Source of the DNA: Neolentinus lepideus HHB14362 ss-1
Taxonomy: Eukaryota > Basidiomycota > Agaricomycetes > Gloeophyllales > Gloeophyllaceae
Assembly: GCA_001632425.1 (NCBI GenBank)
Contig: KV425610.1
Location: 69,487 to 133,486 of the forward strand
Direction: 5' to 3'
DNA length: 64,000 bases
In this document: positions 11,552 through 23,180 of the stretch, piece by piece
Layout of the letters: the number at the start of each line of letters is the position of its first letter
Numbering within the stretch: position 1 is the first letter of the stretch
Made by a program: the position numbers and the translations under genes
Notes under the pieces: generated by a model
Databases searched by the model: none
What the model was told of the DNA's origin: nothing
What the model saw: the letters and a program-made list of their open reading frames with translations, nothing else

Positions 11552-12413
11552 GCTCCTGCCTGGAGGAGTGGCCGGCCCACTTCCTCCCGTCCGCACGCTT
11601 AGACAGGCACGCCTAATTTGCATCCTCGTTACGTCGCATCGCTGTCAACAACACATTACCGCAAGCTCTCAAGCTCTCATATCCACACATTGTTGTCTGT
11701 ACAACACCCGTCCGCTCGCTCTCCCGAATCGTACGCGCCCTGGCTTGCTAGCCGCTTGCTACCCTGTACATTGTGTACCACCTCACACGCCCCGTTCAAA
11801 ATTTGGTACAATATTGTGTATTACACCCACTCATTCATTCTGAAATAGCTTCGCATGGACGCTATACACTATCCTATTAATTACGCTCCCTACTAGTATT
11901 ACGTAGCCTATCTGTGCTCGTCGTTTTTACTCTTTCCTATGGAATTGAATATATAGTTTCATCGTTGCAAATCCAAAACCCACGACTCAGGAACAGGTTG
12001 TGCATCGAGCTCCGTAGATTCGATGTCAGGAACTTGAGATTTGCCTCGGAACCCGTTCCCTGACGTCGCAATCGCACTATGGGATTAAGGCAAAAAGCCG
12101 TGATGGTAACACGTCGAGGGGATGTTCGAGAATATTGTGTGCCTGAGCGCCTCGCACCATTGCGCACGGCAAAGCCTCGGAACAGATTTGAAGACCCATT
12201 GTTCAAATCAAAAAAATAATTGAAAGCTCTCAGATTCGGACACAAATATGAAAAGAGAAACGAGCATCCATAGACTGGCTAGGGTTCCCACCAGAGCGAG
12301 TCGTACATGAAACTGTAAGGAAAGTGCTAGAGATACAAATCCACGACAACCTATCCGGCGAGCCCACTCTACGCCACCAATAAATAATTCGTCGAACCAA
12401 CACCGACTAAGGC
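11552..12413. other. Convergent 3' regions
   Basis: The downstream flanks of the + gene ending at 11551 and the - gene ending at 12414 meet here. It is AT-richer than the genes. No gene, repeat or RNA is recognised. Confidence 0.5.
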
Positions 12414-14368
12414 TTAGTCCCAACGACGGACACGGTTCAGGCCCTGCTTCTGCTTGCGGCCGGCACCAGCACCAGCACCAGCACCAGCATTGTTGGCGCC
12501 CTTGCCCTTCCCATTCGACGTCACCTTCGGGGGTGCAGAGTTAGCAGTAGCCGTGGCGCCAGCAGCGCCACCGGCAGCACCAGCGGCGGTCGCCGTCGCT
12601 TCAGCAAGGCCATCGGTCACGGTGGCAACTACCCACAGGGAGCATCAGCAACGAGAATGAAAGAAAAAAAGGCATGAAACACGCACGCTCGCCGAGGAGG
12701 GAGTCAACGTTGGCGGTGCTGAAGAAACCGACACCAGCGTTACCCAAGTTGATGGAGGTTGCCTGGCCGTCGGCGAGGGACTTGGCAGCATCGGCGTTGG
12801 CCTGGACGACGACGTCCTCCGAGGTGCCTTGTGCGCCAGCGTCGATGTTGCCATTGCCCATGACTTCCAGGGCGCTGTCGACGGCGAGCTGAACAGCCTT
12901 CTTCAAGTCGATGGCCTGCTGGGTCGTGAGGACGGCGCCCTTGGCAGGGGCCGTCGAGTTGCCACCCGTGGCAGAGAAGTCGTCGTGGCCGGCGAGGTTG
13001 TCAATGGGGACTGACAAACGCAGCTAAGTTTCAGGCAATGACATGGTAGAAGGGGATTTGGATGACTCACTGTCGATGGCAGTACCAGTCGCGGTTTCGA
13101 GCTCATCAATCAGAGCGGCGGACAGGAGCTGTCTCTTCTCTATGATGCTCTGCTCTAACGCCTCCCTCTTGGTCATCATGTCGAGCAGCTCATCGATCGT
13201 AGCCATCGAACGTGAGTTCAGGAAGCTGCGGCGGTTCGCGCCCTTTTTTGCCCCGTTATTCCCGGCGGCTCCGTTGCCCTTGGCGGCTCCGTTGCCTTTG
13301 GCTGCTCCAGCTGCTCCAGCGTTGCCCTTGGCGGCTCCAGCTGCTCCGGCATTACCCTTGGCTGCTCCAGCTGCTCCGGCGTTGCCCTTAGCTGCTCCGG
13401 CATTGCCTTTGCCCGCTCCGGCGTTCTTACCTCCGTTGGCATTGGGCGCAGCGGTAATAGTCGACGCAGCGGCGCTACTACTCTGGGTTCCCGCGGCGGC
13501 TCCGCTGCCCTGGCTCCCAGAAGCGGTTGAATCTTGAAATTGTCAATAAGAATCGGTAGCGCAAGTTCGCGGAAGATGCTTACCACTCGTGGACACGGCA
13601 ACGCAACCACCGAAGGGACCAGCACCATTGGAGAAGGATGTGCTGTTGGCACCGCCGTTGCTGATGCGGACCAAGCACGCGTTGCCACTCGAACCACCCG
13701 TGCAAGCGATACCAGAGGGCATCTGAAGGGTGAGGAAGGAGTCGGCTGGACCATTGCTGAACAGGTGTCTTAGTATAACAACAAATGCAGTAGCCCCTCG
13801 AGATACTTACTGCAGGAGACCATTTTCACCCGGAGGTTGGGACGTGACGGTTGCAGCAACCCACGTCTTGCCGGTGGCATCGGCGTTGACCTCGGCGGTG
13901 AATGGTCCTCCACCGTCAGCGTTGATTTGGTGAAGACCAAGAGTCAAGGTGCCGTTGGAGGGGACCTGGGGAAGCGCGCCATTGTTGGCGGCCTCCTGGG
14001 CCTTCAAGGCCGTAGCAAGGTCAATACTGCCACCCTGAAGAGTAGAACCACAAGGGTCTGGTGAAACATTCGATCAGATGAAGACGGCTATAAGACGATT
14101 ACGATAGACGTACTTGTGTTCAAGTCCTTAAGGACGGGGGTATCGAGCTGGAATGGCTGCTCGTCTGTGCCATTTCGTGGAATAGCACCAGTCGTGTCTA
14201 TTCATGAGACCGTTAAATAACGTGGTAACTTAGCGATTTGTAGGAAATAGACGTACCAACACCAAAAGACGAGGCAGTGACGCCGTTGGCACTTTGGACC
14301 GAAGAAATGAAAGCATGGCCGTAAGCCGTCGAGGCCAGGAGGGAAAGAACAACGATGCTCTTGATCAT
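12414..14368 (-). CDS. Egh16-like (DUF3129/GAS1-type) secreted protein with repeat tail
   Basis: Secreted protein of the Egh16-like (GAS1/MAS) family, known from fungal infection and surface structures; its biochemical role is unsettled. ATG 14368 starts MIKSIVVLSLLASTAYG, a signal peptide whose likely cleavage leaves an N-terminal HAFISSVQSANGV. Family blocks follow across several introns: NPCGSTLQGGSIDLATAL, TLTLGLHQINADGGGPF, VNADATGKTWVAATVTS, then LQMPSGIACTGGSSGNACL and GAGPFGGCVAVSTS. Cysteines are paired as in the family. The tail is unusual: about 70 residues of GNAGAAGAAK-type repeats (about 13230-13430), then a second region of about 200 residues without cysteines (DELLDMMTKREALEQSII, TTQQAIDLKKAVQLAVDSAL), ending in a basic GRKQKQGLNRVRRWD. 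There are seven or eight exons and every boundary keeps frame. Confidence 0.8.
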
Positions 14369-15609
14369 AGTGAATTCAACGAGAGGCGACGGAATGGACT
14401 AGATGGATAATGGGCAAGCCAGCCGGGATGCACGAATCAAGGCGAAATTGAAAAGAAGATGGCCAGCACAAGGGAAGAGAATGGGACAAAGAGAGCGTAG
14501 CCCAGCTACCAAAACCTGCGTGGATGGAGGAGAGAGGGTGAAAAGCGGCCATCTTGAGCATCCTCCTTATGTATGGAGAAACAGTTGTTGATCGTGATAC
14601 TAGTTGGAAACCCGAAGCCGAGAACCGATCCTGGATCCAATAGCAATGTTCGTTCCGAGACGTCGTGCCGGTTGCTACGACGGAATCTGTCAAGATAGAC
14701 GATGATTTGCTGCCGTCTGTCCATGCCGCCAGCTCGAAGCCATGGTCGTCGCCAGCTCACCACACAAGTACAGTCGTAAAATAGCTGCACACCGCTGACT
14801 GTCTTCCAAATCTGCGAATACTTTCCCCGGCAATATCCAAGTTACTGGATACGTAGCCTACGAGACGGGATCAGAAGAAATCTGAAGGATACCGCAGGTG
14901 ATGATCCAGTCCCTGGCCGTGAGTTCACTGTGGGACGAACATACCATATTAGTGCTTTCTCTTTCTACTTTGAGTTACTCAGAGCCGACTGCGTAACGTA
15001 CTCAGTCTGCGTTTATCGAGTTTTCATCTTTGTCAAAAAACGGATGACCCTCTCTGTTTTTTGGGACAAGTAGAAACAGGCCTACAATAATTGTGACCTT
15101 CCCAAACCCTCTCGCTCGTCTTGACCTCGCTACTGCATACTCATTTCCGTCGGAATTTGTATTTTGATGTTTAGCGAAGCCGGTTGCGGTATGCTCAAAC
15201 CTCAGTCCATAGACTCATACCCGAGGGGATCAGCCACGTGCTTCTACTATGTTTCCCTTGCCAACGAGTCGCCCGCTACGATTGAGTGCAAAAATGGAAC
15301 TTCGGTAGAGGATAAATCATCAGTGGCACCGGCGGTGACAAAAGGGGGGGGTGTCAGTGGCGTCACGTGATCGTAGTCGTCTTGTACAATTGTAGTAGAC
15401 ACGAGTGTATGGACCAATGTTCTACAAGTAGGCATGATGGACAGAATCGGGTTCGGAAATGTAAAGGTCTGTAAGCAATCCCCGACCGTACAGATTGCAT
15501 TCCAACTGTCGCGTTACTGCGGTAATGGATTCGACAATGCACAACTGCGCGCGCAGCACAAAGTCTTCGATGCTCCACCGCACAATTAGAGCGGGCCATA
15601 TACGAACGA
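14369..15609. other. Intergenic, upstream of Egh16-like gene
   Basis: No supported gene. A short inverted repeat (CAAAAAAC ... GTTTTTTG near 15033-15065) is the only local structure noticed. Confidence 0.4.
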
Positions 15610-15978
15610 TCAATGGTCAAAGACGACAACGCAGATGAAGCCGGCGAATACGATGAGGAGGAGTAATGCAGCGAATGCAAGAACAAAGGCTGCTATGGCG
15701 CCAAGGACAATGAGAAGAACCAGCACCGCTATCGCAGCCACTAGTATCTGTTTGATATCTTCTGATGCGGGGAGAGACGTGAGTGGCAAAGTATCAGCAG
15801 CCCTGGTGAAATGTCATCTCATGATCAATGCCACTTGATGAAAACGAAAAGTTAGTGGCGGAGATCAGACAGAGTATAGTAGATGAGCACCTGATTCCTG
15901 TGTTCCAGAGATGTCGTCAAGGGCTTGGGTACCGTCGTAACCGTACTGGCGCTTCTGCTGGTCGTTTTTCATGCTCAT
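15610..15978 (-). CDS. Possible small single-span membrane protein
   Basis: Not recognised. The last exon (15802-15610) encodes LPASEDIKQ, followed by a very hydrophobic run of about 40 residues (ILVAAIAVLVLLIVLGAIAA, then FVLAFAALLLLIVFAGF), ending VVVFDH and a stop. A candidate first exon on the same strand starts at ATG 15978 (MSMKNDQQKRQ). A donor GTACGG after that segment would join in frame to the acceptor at 15803, giving about 75 residues. The more obvious GTGCTC donor at 15890 would not keep frame. It could also be a remnant of a larger gene. Confidence 0.4.
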
Positions 15979-17399
15979 AGTTGTAAAGGCGGTGGGAGTG
16001 AAGTGTAAGGATGGGGAAGTATAGAGCAAGCAGCCCAGTAGACATAGCACATGCCTGCTCGGAATGTATAACGAACCTCGTATGGCTGGCCCAGCCCTGG
16101 CTGAACAAGACAAATGCTCCTATAGACGCTCACGTATATATAGCAATAACAATGGGCTCTTCGAGACCCAAGAGGACTACATCGAGAAGTCTTCTGCGTG
16201 CAAAGGCGTGCAGCAAGCTCCGAGTTCCGCTAGCAGACCTAGAGATGCCCGAATGCAAAGCTCTGAGTCAATATTAAATTTCCCATGAAACCGGAAATCA
16301 CACTCATCTCAAAACATATATGACCAATAAGGACGGAGACCATCTGGAGCTCTGGGCAGAATTCGTGAATATATTCACGAAGTACGAGATCCCCGCACAG
16401 ACTTCAAGTTCAAGGTGGACTCAAGACGGTTAACCGTCGATCCGTCCACGATAGAACACCGTCTCCTAAAACACACTTAGGAGCGACTGCAGTCCACGAG
16501 CAAACAGAGATGGCAAGGGAGACAAACTTGAAAGGGCACTGTAAGAAACTATGCCGTACCAGGACTCCTGAATCAGACAAATGGCTTTCGTGATCAATTT
16601 CAGGTTCAACGACTAGTAGCGCTGAAACGCACTAATTAGCTTCTCCTGCCTCGCGTTTATGCTATACGCATCCTACATAAATGTCATCGAACCATCTCAT
16701 GCTGAGTCTGTCGCGACTTGTGACCTTTCTTCGCCCCCGCCGAACTCCTCTTATGGCGACTACACTTGACTAGACTATTTTAATTGGATGCTTCCACCAG
16801 TTCCGTTGCCTGACACGAATACGAGAGTGCTTAATGCACCCAAAAGCCGACTCGTACCATAATAAATGTCGGTAAAACCCGATTCGCCTTGCAAGGGAAA
16901 AGTCTTGGGGACCTTGAGACCGTCTTGCCATGACCTGACAAGGCAATTCCGTGATATTTGGACCTTAGAAGTCCATGGCAAGGTCCATGGCAAGACCATT
17001 ACAATGATCCGGGCATTCTCAGAGAATAGTTAGCCTTGCCGGGCCTTGCAGGGTCTTGCAAGGGCAGATCGGGAATTTCCGACTAATATACAATACTCTA
17101 CACGCCATGGCCGAATTCAAGGAGACTCGGTAGAAGCGCTACCAACGACTTGGAATGTCTTCCTTGGCAGATGTGCAACTTCAAGCTTTACTTCATAGAT
17201 TTCATAGGGCATAGCGGCAGCAAGAGTTTGGAGAAGCCGCAGCTTCGCCGCAACTCGAGCACCGCTTCGAACCGCGTGACTTGTGTCACACCAAAGACTC
17301 AAGCAGATCTAGACGTAGGTGCTCATAATCACTTGTTGCTCTCCTGCTGTAAGATGGCGCCTCTCGGTTGTGCCTCATTATATACAACTCAGTCTGCGG
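15979..17399. other. Intergenic with a GCAAGG/CCTTGC-rich inverted repeat
   Basis: No gene is recognised. Between about 16866 and 17087 short CCTTGC/GCAAGG motifs recur. The two ends (GTCGGTAAAACCCGAT and CGGGAATTTCCGAC) are imperfect inverted repeats, which may mark a degenerate MITE of about 220 bp. I found no convincing target duplication. Confidence 0.35.
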
Positions 17400-18870
17400 A
17401 GAACATAGCTCTCCATCCGCCCGAGCTCTTAATTCGATTATTTCAAAGGAAAGAAAGGGTCCTTGTACAGATTGGCCGTTCTCATCCCCAGCACTGGATG
17501 TACTTTGGCGCAATCTCGATCACCTCAAGCCACTCCTGATCCTTATGCGCACCTGGTCATCTGTTCAGCTGGACGGTGCTTTCACCATCCCCTCCTCCTT
17601 CTATTGACCTCAATTCTTATCGCATCGGGCCGTCAATGACAAATGCCAAGACTCGACTTCAGCCACGGTACTAGATGAAATGGCATCTTAAGCAGACTGG
17701 GACCGGTTTCGTGAATATGCTCGGAGAGTCTGCGTTCTAAGTTGCAGTGAAGAATACAGCCGCAATCCCAGCGAATTCAGCCGCGCATTTCAGAAACGAG
17801 ATCCTTCGTCCCTGTGTCCAGGACTGAAGACACTGAGCTTGACTGTGGGCAAGCCTCTGATTGGAAATGACCAGGATCCGAGTATACTGGTCACCCGACT
17901 TTGGGACGTATCGAAATTCGCGGAGGCCACGATTTGTCGAACCACACGATAGCCTCGTGGGAGGCAACCCGATGCTTCATGCCAACATCTTGGGTAGGAC
18001 AGTGGTAACACCTCAGAATCGCCGCCGATCTCCCACTGATAAGTCTAGAGCGGTTGGTAGACTCACCTTCGTTCGGAGACTTGTCATTATAGAAGATTTC
18101 CTGCCGTCCATCAACGATCACGAGGCCATCTCTTCCATGGGCAACGCGACAGAGTCCCATGTCTGGCTTGCTTCCTGTGCCATTCCCCGGTCAAGGCAGC
18201 CGGAATTGAACAACCTGAGGGCCTTCGACATTGAACGCCACGGTGCACAGCTTCTACCATTCTTGAGCTCCTTGCGGCTTGTCGTCTCTGAAACTTTTCA
18301 TGGGCTAGGCGCAGACTCGGAGTAACGACTTACTTCGCCAGGTCGACAATCTACGCTTTGACAGGCTGGGGGAGTTGCATGTCTGCACGGAGAAGAGCGT
18401 CGACCGGGTGAAGCAGTTATACGATCCTGTCGCGCATGCGTCTGTTACCCTGACCGTCGTAAAGCATTTTGCCCCGCTCCTGGACCTGCATCAGCTGCAA
18501 GACGCCACCATCGATGGAACAGCAGCTTAACCCTCTGGGACGACGGAGGCTAAATTGTTGCCGAGTCCTCGCTTCGCCAAAAACTGCTAGAAAAGCGGTT
18601 TCTGCCTCTGAAGGCTTAAATGCTTGGGCCCGCAAACGTCGAACGTACGCCTAAGTTATCCCGTGACCTCAAGGAGCTGCATCTGGTGCCACCATAGTGC
18701 CGCTATACCGCAAGACCCTCATTTTCGAGAACGTATTTCGGAAGGTTAATGGTATCCGCGATACAGAAGCCAGCGATTGCCACAATGTGCATGGCTTCTT
18801 GGAGGAGGTTGAGAAAAGTAAGGCAGCACACACGAAGATATCAGCATATTAGGTGACACGAAGACGACGG
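17400..18870 (+). pseudogene. Decayed F-box/LRR-type gene
   Basis: Pieces typical of basidiomycete F-box proteins lie in order on the + strand but in different frames with stops between them. They are an F-box start LHPPELLIRLFQ (about 17411-17446), ALDVLWRNLDHLKPLLILM (about 17488-17545), DWDRFREYARRVCVLSCSEE (about 17697-17756), LCPGLKTLSLTVGK, a block around NNLRAFDIERHGAQ and LRLVVSETF (about 18208-18300), and FAPLLDLHQLQDATIDG (about 18468-18520). Short introns alone cannot remove every stop, so I call it a pseudogene. An alternative is a gene with heavily misjudged introns. Confidence 0.6.
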
Positions 18871-19272
18871 AGCCTGTGTTTTGTGACTTAGCCAGCACTA
18901 CTATGTAGTAGACGATGTATGGCGCTTGTCCATATGGTTGTACGTTGTTCATTCATCGGGCCGGTTGTTCTTCGTTCTCCGTCCTCGTTTGTCCGTCACT
19001 CTATCATGCAAGTTTCCTTAAGTTCACCTTCACGACCATCTGAACTGAGATTAGTGAGATCAAGATATGAAGCCTCTAAGCGTTGTGCGGCCTTGATCAG
19101 GTCGGAGGGAAGCTTCACCTAGCTCGCAGATGTACCATAACGGTCGAGATATACCGGACCAGTGAAGCACAGGAATCACGAGGTAAATACGAACTAGTGC
19201 GCTGGTCTAGAAGGCTGCTAGGTAAATGGCTCTTCCTCGTATGCTATACTATGACACGCACCTACAAACTTT
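18871..19272. other. Intergenic
   Basis: Nothing is recognised between the F-box relic and the 3' end of the uL23m gene. Confidence 0.4.
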
Positions 19273-20229
19273 TTATGCCGTCTCAGTTCCCGAATCGCTG
19301 AGAACAAAGGCTTCGGGGACAGACTTCCCGCTCGCCCGTGCGTCCATGATCAACTTCTTGTTATTTTCGATCTGCGCCTCCCTCTCCGCCCTCGCGAGAC
19401 CAATCTTCCTTATGATCGCGGCTCTGTTGGGGCCCACACCGCTCCATCTCCAAGTAGCATGGCTCGAGTTCTTCCTCGTCATCCGTAACTGCAGGAAGTG
19501 TTGGTAGTCCTTGATCTTCTCCATAGCGAACTTGTCCTCCAGCCACTTCTGCCGGGTCTCTCTGTCCCTCTGGTTCATGTCCTCCACAGCCCGCGGGTAG
19601 TAGAACGGATCCACCAGGCCCACAACAGCCCGCTTGTAGGTTTTGTAGCTCTTCGTCACAAAGGTGGTAGTGCGGGGATCACGATAGAGGGGAGACAGAT
19701 AGTTGTCGGTACGGATGTAGGTAGTCTTCACTCCGTACACGGACCATAAGTAACTGCGAATGTCTGTCTTCGTGACTGATTGCGAGACGCGGAATGTCGC
19801 CTCATACGGATTGTAAGCTTGTCCGGGAGGCGTGTGGTTCCTCACCATTCGAAAGACAACGTTCGGCAAGTATACCCTTTGACCGACGATTTTCTTCTTT
19901 CCCTGCTCCTTCCCCTGGGTTTCCTCAACAATACCACGTATTCTCGTGCGATGATTACCCATCTTATCCAACCACTCTTCCTCGGTATATTCATGCGACC
20001 CATCCCTTGTCACCATCTCTCCCAAGGCCCGCAGCCGCGTATACCGGTCATGCTCGGTTGGCGTCGCTCCAGAGGGCAACGCATCAGAAAACCCTGGCGC
20101 GACAGATGGCGTCCGTTTGCGAGAACGTCTGATACGAACTGCGCGGGGTGTCGACGCAGTTCTAGCGGCTTTCGCTGGCGATGGTAGCGTAGCGTACGAC
20201 CGAGTAAAACATTTCGAAAATGCCTGCAT
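19273..20229 (-). CDS. Mitochondrial large-subunit ribosomal protein uL23m (Mrp20-like)
   Basis: Component of the mitochondrial 54S/60S ribosomal subunit near the exit tunnel. It is a single exon of 318 residues. ATG 20229 starts MQAFSKCFTRSYATLPSP, a basic, hydroxylated mitochondrial presequence. The L23 core is clear: GQRVYLPNVVFRMVRN, then YNPYEATFRVSQSVTKTDI, then RSYLWSVYGVKTTYIRTDNY. A charged C-terminal extension (RDRETRQKWLEDKFAMEKI and on) is usual for fungal mitochondrial versions. It is probably constitutive. The 5' end faces the Dcr2-like phosphatase gene (start 20467), so 20230-20466 is a divergent promoter. Confidence 0.9.
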   Translation of the reverse strand: MQAFSKCFTRSYATLPSPAKAARTASTPRAVRIRRSRKRTPSVAPGFSDALPSGATPTEHDRYTRLRALGEMVTRDGSHEYTEEEWLDKMGNHRTRIRGIVEETQGKEQGKKKIVGQRVYLPNVVFRMVRNHTPPGQAYNPYEATFRVSQSVTKTDIRSYLWSVYGVKTTYIRTDNYLSPLYRDPRTTTFVTKSYKTYKRAVVGLVDPFYYPRAVEDMNQRDRETRQKWLEDKFAMEKIKDYQHFLQLRMTRKNSSHATWRWSGVGPNRAAIIRKIGLARAEREAQIENNKKLIMDARASGKSVPEAFVLSDSGTETA

Positions 20230-20466
20230 GGCACGCAGGCTGAATGGCGCAAACCTAGAAGACTCGCTTTCATGTCGATGTATGTATTTGGCTCTATTTG
20301 TTCATAATAGCTACCGCGCGGTGGCTGCAGTGGAACTAAGCTCATTATTGCGCTGGCAAGGACGGCTGCACGATAGCTTCTTGTGGTCCAGAAACGTATC
20401 TATCCGTAAAACCTACTACGACTCTACTATAAGCTTGAAGGCTCGACGTGTGCTACGTTGCCAGCT

Positions 20467-22986
20467 ATGGCATTCTCTCTCTTTCGGGTCTTTCGATTCC
20501 TGCGGTCAATATGTGTTCCTGTGACAGCAATCGTCAGCTTTTCTTGCTTACTGACGGTTATATTCATCCTATATCAACCTACTCCTGGACCTGGTGAACT
20601 GCAAAGAGTCGGCTGGCAGTCGTGGGATGATGTATCCGCCTATGCACCCACTGGGTCTGGAGACGAGACTACCAGTATTCCACCAGCGGCACCAGGCGAT
20701 TCCAACGGAGGTGTAGATTGGTGGAATGTGACTATACCAGTCGATTCGACGGTGGACAGTGTAAGTCTGCCACTGGATGTATGGAATCCATTGTTGCCTC
20801 ATGATACAGGCCGTAAGTGTGTTCATATCACTCACTCCAGTGTATTCATGCTTCATTAGTGTCGGAGCTCTCAATTGAGAGATGTATGATTAACCCGAAG
20901 GTCGCCAATAGTATCTGCAGGCCGGCTACGACGCCCGAACAGGATGCGATCAAGGGCAAATGGGTGCGTGTGGAGCACGATCTGAACTTCCAGTCCGGAA
21001 TGTGGTACCTGGTGCGGGGCTCTCTTTATACACTATATAATATAGCGACTCTAACATCGACTAGAACATTTGGTACCGCCGCACCCGTCGGCTTGACATT
21101 CCTCTCATCACCGAAGTCAAGCTTCTTCCTGCTGCCGAGAGGCCGCCCACGGTTGAGCCACCTTATGAATGGCATAAAGTCGCCCGTTCTATCCGTGACG
21201 GTGTGCCACGAACTCCCTCGCTGTATCTCTGGTACAAGACCGGCAAGACAACGCGGCAAATGACAGTCAAGGGTGGCCGGGAGGAGTACATCACGGAGAT
21301 GGACGTCTTGTACGGTGACTCTCGAAACTGGTGGGGCTTCGAGAAGGTCGAGACGCCGGTCCTAGAGAGCGATGGACGGAAGGAGAGCGTCTGGGTCACG
21401 TATCGCAAGAAATATCAGGCTCCTCCGAAAGCTCAACCTCTCCACTTCTCACGCGAAGGCCGATTCAAGATCCTCCAGGTTGCGGACCTCCATTTCTCCG
21501 TGTCTCCAGGCGTGTGTAGAGAGACGCCCGCTCCCTGCAAGGACTCGGATAACCGTACGACGTCGTTGGTCTCGCGCGTTATCGCTGAGGAGAAGCCCGA
21601 CCTCGTTGTCTTCAGTGGCGATCAGCTCAACGGGCAAGGTACGTCATGGGACAGCGAGAGCGTGCTTGCCAAGTTTGCGGCTGCGGTTACAGACGCAGGT
21701 GTACCCTGGGCCGCGGTGTTTGGGAACCACGACGATGAGGATGGTTTGTCGAGGGAGGAACAGGCCAAGTTATTGCAGGCAATGCCATATAGTCTTATGC
21801 AACCGGGACCGAAGGACGTTCATGGTGTTGGAAATTATGTGCTGAAGGTCATGTCCGCAGATGCGTGAGCACCTATCCCTGATTTTGCGTTTCCTTATGC
21901 TGAATTTCCTGATCGCAGATCCAAGACGCACCTGCTGACACTCTACTTCCTTGATTCTGGTGCTTATTCGCGAGGTACCCTTGACTGGTTTGGTTTCTGG
22001 CACCCTACAGAGTATGATTGGATACGCGAGGTAGGACTTGTCTGCTGCCGATCCTGGAGTTTCTGGAGCTGACGGTCTCTCAGAGCCAAATCGAGTGGTT
22101 CCTTCAAGAGTCGGGTATTTCAGAAGTCCGTAAATTATTTGACATCGTCGGCTGATACATGTTCTTGTGTTACAGCATCCATCAATGCGCTTGAGCGTCC
22201 TTTCACGCCAGATGGAGCTCAGGACTTTGGTGATATCTGGAAACGACAGTCGACGGACCAACTTACACCGGACGCCAAAAAACTTGCGAAACCGAACGCG
22301 TTGATGTTCTTCCACATTCCTCTGTGAGTTGAGCGCATTATTTCCTCTTTTTCTTTTTTACTCACCCATCCCGTGTTTAGTCAAGAGTCATATGATACGG
22401 CCGACACCAATCCATCGACCTCGCAGCCTCTTGATGTCGGGATGCATGGCCTGGAAGGTAAGGGCTCAGCGAAGAAGACCGATGGCTTCTTCGAGAAGGC
22501 GTTACTGGCGACGAAGGAGAGTGAGCATGTCGCTGGTGGAGGAATTCCTGAGGTTAAGGTCGTCGGGAACGGTCACTGTCACAGTGAGTTACAATCCCTC
22601 TGCCATCCCGGCTAGCGTGGCCAGCTGAATTGGCTAAACAGTTACCGAGAACTGCCGACGAGTTCGGGGTGTTTGGTTATGCTTCGGCGGAGGAGGGTAT
22701 GTCAATAGTTGTCACCGTTCGATGAGACCATGGCACCAATCCGCTTGCTTTCTAGATCTTACTCTGGCTATGGCAAAGTTGGGTATGTCCCGTCGTTCGT
22801 CCTTTCCACTACACTATTCTCATACCTCTGTTGAACAGGTTCGACCGACGGTTTAGGATTTACGACGTCTCAGATTATGGCGAGACCATTAAGACGTATA
22901 AGAGAACGGAGCATGATGAGATTGTCGATGAGATGGTTCTCGCAGGCCGTGGAGCACCACCGCCTTACGAAGGCGTGACTCGCTAA
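20467..22986 (+). CDS. Dcr2-like metallophosphatase (calcineurin-like phosphoesterase)
   Basis: Predicted membrane-anchored serine/threonine metallophosphatase; the yeast relative Dcr2 acts in cell-cycle entry and dephosphorylates Ire1. ATG 20467 starts a short basic segment and one membrane helix (VTAIVSFSCLLTVIFILY), typical of a type II signal anchor. Exon 1 ends at 20812. Later exons give GLSELSIERCMINPKVA, NIWYRRTRRLDIPLI and the phosphoesterase motifs ILQVADLHFS (metal-binding D and H), VVFSGDQLNGQ, VFGNHDDEDGLS, LMFFHIPLQES and VVGNGHCH, covering all five signature blocks. The C-terminal segment GYGKVGFDRRFRIYDVSDYG matches the family end. There are about eight short introns and the frame is intact to the stop at 22986. 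Confidence 0.85.
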
Positions 22987-23096
22987 GAGTGGACGTTATA
23001 GATCTGGATTGTGTTCGTTCGTGTATGTATGATAGTTGGCGGATAGCTACGGCTTCGTTGTATTTCTATGTGCTGGTTGTACTCCGACTCCTGCCG

Positions 23097-23180
23097 ATGC
23101 ACGAACGACGGGTCAACATGCACGAACGACGGGTCAACATGCACGAACGACGGGTCAACATGCACGAACGACGGGTCAAC
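23097..23180. repeat. Four exact 21-bp tandem repeats
   Basis: The unit ATGCACGAACGACGGGTCAA plus C repeats four times without change (23097, 23118, 23139, 23160). The last unit supplies the GGTCAAC that also occurs after the right end of the neighbouring element (25036-25042). Confidence 0.95.

Noticed and set aside
10558..11580. A 340-residue open frame on the minus strand opposite the Ser-rich gene
   Set aside because: It is the antisense of a GC-rich repetitive coding region; its long SSSSSSS and ECECECEC runs mirror acidic and HS repeats of the + strand protein, and there are no family motifs.
10749..11616. Other-frame Arg-rich open frames on the + strand
   Set aside because: Composition (RTRTRTQ, RRTTRRTRRTRR) is a frame shadow of the same low-complexity DNA.
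13043..13537. A 164-residue + strand frame of Ala/Pro/Leu repeats
   Set aside because: It is the antisense of the GNAGAAGAAK repeats in the Egh16-like gene, which has signal peptide, splice sites and family motifs.
22373..22615. A separate small gene within the Dcr2-like locus
   Set aside because: It reads as an internal exon of the phosphatase (follows FHIPL and leads to GNGHCH).
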